Source of the DNA: JAGNRR01 sp965230665
GTDB lineage: Bacteria; Bacteroidota; Bacteroidia; Chitinophagales; Chitinophagaceae
DNA length: 64,000 nucleotides
Reading direction: 5' to 3'
NCBI GenBank assembly: GCA_965230665.1
Contig: CBDDLM010000004.1
Location: forward strand, 1,612,001 to 1,676,000
Part shown: positions 59,059-64,000 of the stretch, in pieces
Layout: every line of letters begins with the position of its first letter
Position numbering within the stretch: the stretch's first letter is position 1
The notes under the pieces: model-generated
What the model was told of the DNA's origin: nothing
Databases searched by the model: none
What the model saw: the letters and a program-made list of their open reading frames with translations, nothing else
Position numbers and translations under genes: made by a program

Positions 59059-59481
59059 TTAATTTGTCTTTGCCTGCTGTCCTTTCAGGGCTTTAAGCAT
59101 TTTTCGCAAGTATTCATATTCTTCAGGATGATTTTCTTTTTGCCATGCTTTGATTCGTTGCGTAGTAATTTCCCGTAAATCATCTCTAAATTTAATCCAA
59201 GCCTCTGGAGGGACTTCTTGTAACACTTCGCAGTTAGCATAATCTATCGATGCATGGTAGCTGTCAGGGCCTCCTCCATTAGTTATTTTAAGTAAGCCGC
59301 TGCCATCTTCATTGTGTATAAGGAACTTATAACCGTTTTGGCAATACACCTCTACTGCTTGATGCGTCTCTCCTGTGAAAGCATTTTGCCAGTGCAACAC
59401 TGGATTATCAACTTTATGCAATTCAACAAGTACAACTCGGTACTCTATATTTTCTGTGTAATTCCATTTTCCTTTTTTCAT
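59059..59481 (-). CDS. Hypothetical early phage protein
   Basis: A 140-residue protein. A beta-rich N-terminal half (about residues 10-80) and an acidic helical C-terminal part. No family recognised. It lies in the leftward early operon, 6 bp after the replication-like gene. Confidence 0.55.
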   Translation of the reverse strand: MKKGKWNYTENIEYRVVLVELHKVDNPVLHWQNAFTGETHQAVEVYCQNGYKFLIHNEDGSGLLKITNGGGPDSYHASIDYANCEVLQEVPPEAWIKFRDDLREITTQRIKAWQKENHPEEYEYLRKMLKALKGQQAKTN

Positions 59482-59487
59482 AATATT

Positions 59488-59931
59488 TTATTTATTCCAT
59501 TCGTTTAAGTACATTTCTTTTCTGATGTAGTTCTCAGGATCAGCTTTACCACGACCAGTTTCTATGTACTTTAGGTGTTTATCATATTGTACGATAGAGT
59601 TTAAAGCTCTTAGTTTGTTTGCCTCACTGAGCTTATTCCATAGTTTCTCAACACGCTTCTTGTTTATTTTTTTATCGTACTTATCCCAAAATGCTTCGAA
59701 AGTTGCATAGCATTCTACTATGATTAAGGTCTGTCTGCTCGTACTGATAAAGGTTGCCAATGTCGTAGCCTTGGCATCAATGGTTTTAGGAACCTTAACG
59801 ACAAAGCCTTGTATCCAATGTTCGTTAAACTTGGTTTGGCTTGCGTCTATTAGATGGAGTACACCAAATTTGTTGTATTCAATAAATATCTCTCCACTAA
59901 AACTAGGGCTTGTTATACTAAACTTACGCAT
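59488..59931 (-). CDS. Replication-initiator/helicase-loader-like protein
   Basis: A 147-residue protein from the ATG at 59931 (MRKFSITS); a longer frame to 60102 overlaps the ATPase gene heavily and is unlikely. The C-terminal part has FEAFWDKYDKKINKKRVEKLWNKL (about residues 80-103) and ENYIRKEMYLNEW, like the C-terminal segment of phage replication proteins that pair with a helicase loader. It overlaps the AAA ATPase gene by 8 bp, which fits a replication pair. Confidence 0.6.
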   Translation of the reverse strand: MRKFSITSPSFSGEIFIEYNKFGVLHLIDASQTKFNEHWIQGFVVKVPKTIDAKATTLATFISTSRQTLIIVECYATFEAFWDKYDKKINKKRVEKLWNKLSEANKLRALNSIVQYDKHLKYIETGRGKADPENYIRKEMYLNEWNK

Positions 59932-60556
59932 GACTACCAATTTGTAATTGTTCTCCTTCTTTTGGTTTCTTGTCCCATATTGTGTAGGGTTGATTCCCGC
60001 CAAAGCGGCATCGTGTATGTGCCTTGAAATTGCGCACCATTGTTTTAATGTCGCACATATACTCAATATCCCTAGCATACTGACCTTTAGGTTTCTTACC
60101 ACTCATCCAGCAGATGATTGTAATAGCTTTACGCTTGAACATGCTATCCAGCTTCTTATACTGCGCTGTGGTCATGTTCATATAATCTCGGCTATCAATT
60201 ACGAGGTGATGCGCACTTCGTGGTTTACTGATTCGTGCGCACATTTCATCAAAGGACTCCTTATTTGCAAAGTGTATCATACCGCTTACTTCCTGTAAGT
60301 TGTTACGCCTTACGGCTTCTTGAAGTGTACAGCTGATGCCTTCCTCAAAGGAGTTGTAATATGAACGTGCGCCAAGTGTAGCAAGGTATTTGCACTTCTT
60401 AATTACATAGTCTGTTTTTCCATTGCCTGAATCGCCATAAACGATAGCACGAAAATTCTTCTCAGGTTTCCCTAAGTGAGCCAGCCAATCCCCCTCAAAG
60501 TCGAAGGTGTCAAAGTTCCTAGCAAGGAACTGGTTTATTCCGATTGTTTTAGCCAT
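59924..60556 (-). CDS. AAA ATPase, early phage DNA metabolism
   Basis: A 210-residue P-loop ATPase: Walker A GDSGNGKT (residues 41-48), Walker B-like HHLVIDSRD (about 116-124) and an arginine-finger-like region. It resembles phage RecA-like or helicase-loader ATPases (AAA_24). MuB is expected to be beyond the window; this protein is not MuB-like in length or order. It overlaps the genes on both sides by 8 bp. Confidence 0.72.
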   Translation of the reverse strand: MAKTIGINQFLARNFDTFDFEGDWLAHLGKPEKNFRAIVYGDSGNGKTDYVIKKCKYLATLGARSYYNSFEEGISCTLQEAVRRNNLQEVSGMIHFANKESFDEMCARISKPRSAHHLVIDSRDYMNMTTAQYKKLDSMFKRKAITIICWMSGKKPKGQYARDIEYMCDIKTMVRNFKAHTRCRFGGNQPYTIWDKKPKEGEQLQIGSHA

Positions 60557-60890
60557 TGGTTTCTTCTTTAGAGGTTAATGTGTGTAGACCGCCTTCAGTT
60601 TGGAAGTGGATGGGAATTCGAAGTTCTAATGCCTTGGTATGTTCAAGGGTCGCTATTCGACTATTCGCCCAATCGGTAAGCATATATATCGCATCACAAT
60701 CAGCAAGTGCGTTTAAGCAGACGTTCATTACTCCGTCCCAATCGGTACCTTGATACAATTCAGTGGGATTTACTACTTGGTAACCTTGTTCGTGTAGTTG
60801 ATTTTCAGCAGCACGAAATTTTTGTTTTACATCTCCATACGGCAGGCCCGTTACCTTGCCTGCTATATAGATCTTCTTTTTTCTATTCAT
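60549..60890 (-). CDS. DUF4406 protein (nucleoside deoxyribosyltransferase-like)
   Basis: A 113-residue protein. It has KIYIAGKVTGLP (residues 6-17), VVNPTELYQG (about 39-48) and the ADCDAIYML-DW--S segment (about 63-76), the core of DUF4406, a nucleoside 2-deoxyribosyltransferase-like fold. Such phage proteins may act on nucleotides or DNA bases, though activity is unproven. It overlaps the next genes by 8 bp. Confidence 0.78.
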   Translation of the reverse strand: MNRKKKIYIAGKVTGLPYGDVKQKFRAAENQLHEQGYQVVNPTELYQGTDWDGVMNVCLNALADCDAIYMLTDWANSRIATLEHTKALELRIPIHFQTEGGLHTLTSKEETNG

Positions 60891-61125
60891 TTCTTTTGGG
60901 TTTAATTGGGTTATGGCTCATTGTTTTTTCGAGCATCTCGGAGTACATAAACCTCAAGCAGTCAATTACTCTAGCCTCATGATTATGCGCATCATCAAGA
61001 GGAAGGCATGAGGTTCTACAATACTCTTCGTCCTTATGATTTACGGTTAGGTGTAATTGACCAGCTTCATGTTTAAATTGAATCGTGTATCCTAATGCCA
61101 TAAAATCATCTAGTATATCAAACAT
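60883..61125 (-). CDS. Small early phage protein
   Basis: An 80-residue protein. Its middle has CRTSCLPLDDAHNHEA (about residues 36-51). The ATG at 61125 was preferred to 61137 because the first four residues are not essential, but either is possible. It resembles small conserved phage proteins of unknown role. Confidence 0.5.
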   Translation of the reverse strand: MFDILDDFMALGYTIQFKHEAGQLHLTVNHKDEEYCRTSCLPLDDAHNHEARVIDCLRFMYSEMLEKTMSHNPIKPKRNE

Positions 61126-61351
61126 TATAATTTTCATTTTCGTGTAGATTCTTGTTTTTGAATATGTCTATGTTATTTTCATTTGAAACTGACCATAAAC
61201 AAGCTATCCAAATAATCAATCCAACTATAACAACGGCTCCCCATATCCATTCAGCGGCATTCCAATAGTCCATAGCCATTATCGCAACAATAGTTGAGGT
61301 AACAGGCAGCTTTGCTGGCAGGTTTTTTCTATCTATTTTCTTTTGTTTCAT
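61118..61351 (-). CDS. Small early membrane protein
   Basis: A 77-residue protein with two hydrophobic segments (about residues 18-31 and 34-56). The ATG at 61351 gives a gap of 10 bp to the upstream stop. An upstream ATG at 61378 would overlap the previous gene by 17 bp. Possibly a superinfection or lysis accessory protein; unknown. Confidence 0.5.
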   Translation of the reverse strand: MKQKKIDRKNLPAKLPVTSTIVAIMAMDYWNAAEWIWGAVVIVGLIIWIACLWSVSNENNIDIFKNKNLHENENYNV

Positions 61352-61361
61352 TTCTCTGTTT

Positions 61362-61607
61362 TTAGTTTTGTTTTTCAATTATTTTCTCTGCATAATCCAT
61401 TGCAGTATCCTTGTAATACTGTACAAGGTTGGAGACTCCAAGTTTTAAGAAGAGCTTGGGATCTGGACTATTTTTAATTCCTATCATTACAGCAGCTACT
61501 CCAGCAACAAAAGCCTCTCTATTTGCAGTCCTTTGCTCAGATGAAAAGTCAGAGTCTTTAAGTCGAAGTTTGCTGAGATAAGCCTTGTATGATTGTTCTA
61601 TATCCAT
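61362..61607 (-). CDS. Hypothetical helical early protein
   Basis: An 81-residue protein with an N-terminal YKAYLSKLRL segment and a helical middle. No domain recognised. It starts with ATG at 61607, which overlaps the stop of the small membrane protein gene by 1 bp. Confidence 0.55.
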   Translation of the reverse strand: MDIEQSYKAYLSKLRLKDSDFSSEQRTANREAFVAGVAAVMIGIKNSPDPKLFLKLGVSNLVQYYKDTAMDYAEKIIEKQN

Positions 61608-61756
61608 TATCCTTTTGCTTCTTTTGTTTCATACCAAAGGAGTACTCCTACAAATGGTATTAATATAAAGAGTGATGCATCTTTTCGCTCCCATACAACA
61701 CCAAGTGCTATCCCTGAGTAAACTGTTGCTTGAATTCTTAATTTTCTATTTTTCAT
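61607..61756 (-). CDS. Very small membrane protein
   Basis: A 49-residue protein from an ATG at 61754-61756. It has a basic start (MKNRKLRIQ), two short hydrophobic stretches (about 10-20 and 28-41), and ends EAKG. Its TAA overlaps the next ATG by one base (TAATG), which supports real translation. Confidence 0.55.
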   Translation of the reverse strand: MKNRKLRIQATVYSGIALGVVWERKDASLFILIPFVGVLLWYETKEAKG

Positions 61757-61799
61757 TGTTTATATAATGGGTTTTACTAAGCCGCCCAAGGCATACGTT

Positions 61800-62000
61800 T
61801 TATTGTTCATAATCGAATACCCAAAAACCTTGTTCATCCTTCCTTTGCCGTTTTGAATATTTGGATTGCACCCACTCTTTGTACAATTCGCTTATTTTGT
61901 GTTCGCCACATTGAACCCATTGGCCTGATTTGCTTCTGTAGTATTTGAGTTGCCCCATTTCCTTGAATGCAATACGTTTTTCTTTTGGTGTATAGATCAT
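61800..62000 (-). CDS. Hypothetical early phage protein
   Basis: A 66-residue protein from the ATG at 62000 (MIYTPKEKRI). It is basic and aromatic, with KYYRSKSGQWVQCGEHKISELY in the middle. Upstream codons to 62102 in the same frame overlap another small gene and are unlikely to be used. No family recognised. Confidence 0.5.
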   Translation of the reverse strand: MIYTPKEKRIAFKEMGQLKYYRSKSGQWVQCGEHKISELYKEWVQSKYSKRQRKDEQGFWVFDYEQ

Positions 62001-62013
62001 GACATGAATTTTT

Positions 62014-62169
62014 TTAGTCGATTTCAGGCTTGTCACTATCAAATAGTAACCATGATAGTGTGTCAAACATTGCCTCCTCCCAGTTGTTAAGCATTTCACC
62101 ATTGTCCATTTTTTTGGATAGCTGGTCTAGCATTTCCTCTGCTTCTTGTTCTTTTTGTGAGTCTATCAT
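62014..62169 (-). CDS. Small acidic early protein
   Basis: A 51-residue acidic protein from the ATG at 62169 (MIDSQKEQEAEEML) to TAA at 62014-62016. Highly charged, helical, with a DTLSWLLFD hydrophobic patch near the end. Small acidic early proteins in phages often bind host enzymes or mimic DNA, but nothing supports a definite job. Confidence 0.5.
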   Translation of the reverse strand: MIDSQKEQEAEEMLDQLSKKMDNGEMLNNWEEAMFDTLSWLLFDSDKPEID

Positions 62170-62180
62170 TTTTTGAGGGT

Positions 62181-62525
62181 TTATTCAGTCGCTTCTTTTA
62201 CAGTTATACGAGCTGGGACTAGGAAAAAGTTGATCCTTTTTTTAATAGAGGGATTGTTTTCCGCTTCGGAGTCCAGTAGTGCAATTAAAACTTGTAATGA
62301 TTCCAATAGTTTGGGAGCCGCAGCGATAAGCTTGGCATTAGCATCTGCTTCAAGACACAGATTAAGTTTATTTGCATCGCCTTCTCTAAATTTGGCTTCA
62401 GGATAATTGTGCCTCCATACTTCAGCAACGCAATTGCTGCCATTTGCCAATATTGTATATTGGAAAGGTTCAAATGATTCTAAATGGTTTGCTGCAACCG
62501 TCCATTCTCCTTTTGTATAATTCAT
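62181..62525 (-). CDS. Conserved phage early protein (LIAAAPKLL motif)
   Basis: A 114-residue protein. Start MNYTKGEW. It has ADANAKLIAAAPKLLESLQ (about residues 60-78), a motif widely shared by uncharacterised small phage proteins. The N-terminus FQYTILANGSNCVAEV is probably a beta hairpin. It follows a non-coding stretch with the tRNA-like element. The function is unknown. Confidence 0.65.
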   Translation of the reverse strand: MNYTKGEWTVAANHLESFEPFQYTILANGSNCVAEVWRHNYPEAKFREGDANKLNLCLEADANAKLIAAAPKLLESLQVLIALLDSEAENNPSIKKRINFFLVPARITVKEATE

Positions 62526-62565
62526 ATTCTTTTAGGTGGATTTTTAAAGCCGTCCAAGCTGTTAG

Positions 62566-62680
62566 TTCCTAGTGTGGGATTCGAACCCACACGGTGCTTC
62601 TTGTCATATGAGGGCTACTACGTCAAATTATTAAACCCTTCCACACCAACCATGCGTCTAACCATTTTCGCCAACTAGGA
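62566..62680 (-). tRNA. tRNA-like element with aberrant anticodon region
   Basis: On the minus strand: acceptor 5' TCCTAGT (62680-62674) pairs perfectly with ACTAGGA (62573-62567). TG follows, then a 3-bp D-stem GCG/CGC with loop AAAATGGTTAGA (keeps the GG and A14/A21 signature), and a 5-bp T-stem GTGGG/CCCAC with a canonical TTCGAAT loop. Between them about 63 nt replace the normal anticodon arm and variable loop. GGTGT/GCACC and AGGG/CCCT can pair inside, but no normal anticodon stem-loop forms. No CCA is encoded (ends A-C-T). Isotype cannot be assigned. Confidence 0.5.
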
Positions 62681-62722
62681 AACCGAATTTGTTACTAACT
62701 CAAATTCAAAATCTTTAATATT

Positions 62723-62752
62723 GCGGCGGGCCGTATTACCCGCCGCCTTTTT
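62723..62752 (+). terminator. GC-rich hairpin with a T run (plus-strand terminator)
   Basis: GCGGCGGG (62723-62730) and CCCGCCGC (62739-62746) form a perfect 8-bp stem with an 8-nt loop, followed by CTTTTT on the plus strand. It lies between the tRNA-like element and the DUF3164 gene in a 338-bp region (62526-62863) with no protein gene, although the genes on both sides are on the minus strand. Confidence 0.6.
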
Positions 62753-62863
62753 CAACATGCGTGTTTCAGCGCGGAGCGAAGACAGGGCTACACAATTTTG
62801 ATGGATTATCCCTGCTGTACACCATCTTATCCTCATCGCTTGATCCGCTTTCATGGAATTATA

Positions 62864-63493
62864 TTAGATTGATGAAAAGTTTAGTTGAACATCATCATAT
62901 CCGCCTTCAGCATTTCGTATCCATACTCTGAAGTATGTTTTACTTCGTGGCCGTCGAATAGCTTTGTCAAGTAAATGCATTGCCTCTTGATACTGCGGAG
63001 ACTTTATACGTGAGGCGTGCTTTTTAAGGCTTAGTACTTTTTTGACATCAAGTTTACCGCGACTTGTTTCAAATGCCGATTTAACCAGTGCAACAATGAA
63101 CTCTTTTTCGCGGTTAATGTTATCATCGATAAAGGCCATAAGTTTAGCTCTTACGTTTTCAATACCTAAATCATCAAAGGTTATTTGTTCGTTTACGTTT
63201 ACTTCGACCTTAACCGATCGGTCAAAGTTGTAAAGGGATACATTGCCCTTATTCTTGCCTAACTTTCCATTGTTCTCAGCCATGTATTGTTCGTATAGTT
63301 CCCGTACGGTAACTTGAACATGGTCTTTGAACTCAACTAATTTCGCATTGAGGCTAATCGCAGTTCGGGCAATTTTAGCTAGTTCTCGCTCAGCTTTTTT
63401 TTCATATTTGGTTAACCTGTTGTTCGGTATTGCCATTCCTGATTCTTCCTTCCATAATTTATCGGAAGCCTTGTGTTGTTTAAATGTGTACAT
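62864..63493 (-). CDS. DUF3164-family early phage protein
   Basis: A 209-residue protein of the DUF3164 family, found in Mu-like phages and conserved next to the transposase cluster. The pattern is LWKEESGMAIP (about residues 13-23), ELAKIARTAISLNAKLVEFKDHV (about 37-59) and VSLYNFDRSVKVEV in the centre. It acts early, in an unknown way. It is followed by the non-coding stretch. Confidence 0.75.
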   Translation of the reverse strand: MYTFKQHKASDKLWKEESGMAIPNNRLTKYEKKAERELAKIARTAISLNAKLVEFKDHVQVTVRELYEQYMAENNGKLGKNKGNVSLYNFDRSVKVEVNVNEQITFDDLGIENVRAKLMAFIDDNINREKEFIVALVKSAFETSRGKLDVKKVLSLKKHASRIKSPQYQEAMHLLDKAIRRPRSKTYFRVWIRNAEGGYDDVQLNFSSI

Positions 63494-63501
63494 AATATTT
63501 A

Positions 63502-63720
63502 CTATTTTATTAATGAAAGATTTTTGTTGTGTTTTAGGTATTGGTACGCATATCTAAAGCGTACTTTGTTCATCTCATACGTGCCAGTAAGAACACCATA
63601 GAGGTATTTTTTATGAGCCTTATCTTGAATGCTCGTTGCATTATTAGCAAGCTCAATATCACGCCACAGCGTGGCCATATCTTTAGGTACATTACCTTGT
63701 GTTATTTCATGTGTTAGCAT
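63502..63720 (-). CDS. Hypothetical early phage protein
   Basis: A 72-residue, probably helical protein with a KYLYGVLTGTYEMNKVRF segment (about residues 39-56). It overlaps the gene to its right by 7 bp and lies 8 bp before the DUF3164 gene. No domain recognised. Confidence 0.5.
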   Translation of the reverse strand: MLTHEITQGNVPKDMATLWRDIELANNATSIQDKAHKKYLYGVLTGTYEMNKVRFRYAYQYLKHNKNLSLIK

Positions 63721-64000
63721 AGCTGTTGATTTATTTCGTTTTTAATTGTATGTACTGCGTTACCAATTAGGGTAAATATTGGAAAAGGGTTGCACTCGTA
63801 AAACTTCATAAAGGCTGAGGCTGTTGTTGCATCAAGTGTTATACTATATTTCGCTTTGTGGAACTGTAGCCTTCCAATCATTTTATGGTTCCATTTAGTT
63901 AGCACTCCAATTGCAACACGCTTTCCCCAATCTGTTTGTGTATCGGTAGCATCGGCCTCAATAGGTAAGTTGTGTTTGAGGTCTGTCGCTATTGCTAGAA
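63714..64000 (-). CDS. Early phage protein, cut at right edge
   Basis: The frame on the minus strand has no stop up to 64000 (an in-frame GTG at 63905 is not necessarily the start). The visible C-terminal part of about 95 residues includes FHKAKYSITLDATTASAFMKFY near its middle. Family unknown. The start is outside the window. Confidence 0.55.
   Translation of the reverse strand, partial: LAIATDLKHNLPIEADATDTQTDWGKRVAIGVLTKWNHKMIGRLQFHKAKYSITLDATTASAFMKFYECNPFPIFTLIGNAVHTIKNEINQQLC

Larger units (their letters stand above)
35619..64000. mobile_element. Mu-like transposable prophage, contractile tail (incomplete at right edge)
   Basis: Assigned from the Mu-type gene set: terminase, DUF935 portal, MuF minor head, DUF1320, GemA, DUF3164, sheath and tube, baseplate W and J, and the Dam gene at the end. 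The left border is near 35619 (TG) just outside two tandem 22-bp transposase-site-like repeats; the first repeat starts 13 bp in. Mu's right end is oriented to the left in this window. The transposase, repressor and the other end lie beyond 64000. About 28.4 kb is visible, so a total of roughly 33-38 kb is likely. Confidence 0.85.

Noticed and set aside
62484..62678. A 64-codon plus-strand frame over the tRNA-like element
   Set aside because: Its VGFEPTR-type string is the usual antisense translation of a tRNA T arm.
1..64000. CRISPR arrays or rRNA operons
   Set aside because: No regularly spaced direct repeats of 24-40 bp and no rRNA-like stretch were seen.

Overview
The window looks like a piece of a Bacteroidota chromosome. 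Signs are the AT-rich sequence, type IX secretion (T9SS) C-terminal sorting domains ending secreted proteins, Bacteroidota-type promoter boxes (TAnnTTTG) ahead of several genes, AT-rich leaders without strong Shine-Dalgarno sequences, and gene families common in that phylum (single-chain serine ammonia-lyase, CDGSH/YjdI ferredoxin, HxlR and Crp/Fnr regulators). The genus cannot be resolved from the sequence.

Positions 1 to about 35.6 kb are ordinary chromosome. From the left: a secreted YCF48-like protein cut by the window edge; an RNA methyltransferase, lipoprotein, serine dehydratase and RecQ helicase block; an FNR-like regulator followed by a cbb3-oxidase-assembly copper ATPase; a second Crp/Fnr regulator, a small membrane protein, a Rieske oxygenase and a lipoprotein. 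Three FNR-type palindromes (TTGAT-N4-ATCAA) sit in this stretch, two at identical spacing to their promoter boxes, which suggests a small oxygen-responsive regulon. Then come secreted and NTF2-fold proteins, an AraC regulator, a membrane-anchored MutS-like ATPase, and a type-I-secretion-like TolC/HlyD/ABC operon whose ABC protein has a badly degraded nucleotide-binding domain. The block ends with detoxification or redox genes (LysR, CDGSH, pirin, two SDRs, an amine oxidase) with clear TetR and HxlR operators.

From about 35.62 kb to the right edge (and beyond it) lies a Mu-like transposable prophage with a contractile tail, about 28.4 kb of it visible. Its terminus carries two tandem 22-bp sites resembling MuA binding sites and interrupts a host gene for a T9SS-sorted protein. 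Reading from the left: a cargo gene, an interleaved-inverted-repeat region and a Dam methyltransferase (the position held by mom in Mu); leftward tail fibre, baseplate, hub, tail chaperone (with a UUUUUUA -1 frameshift site), tube and sheath genes; a unimolecular spanin; a beta-helix spike; the major capsid protein and the protease/scaffold. A divergent promoter region at 49.3-49.4 kb then starts a rightward module: terminase, portal, minor head protein, muramidase, tape measure, morphogenesis protein. Right of 57.8 kb a leftward early operon of small genes includes GemA, an AAA ATPase, a DUF4406 protein and a DUF3164 protein. It also holds a 115-nt tRNA-like element with an aberrant anticodon region. 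The transposase genes expected at the Mu left end are not in the window.

The least explained signals are the tRNA-like element, the pseudoknot-like region beside dam, the coding-like frame without a start codon after the capsid gene, the two-strand split of the tail module, and the FNR-box regulon around the Rieske oxygenase.
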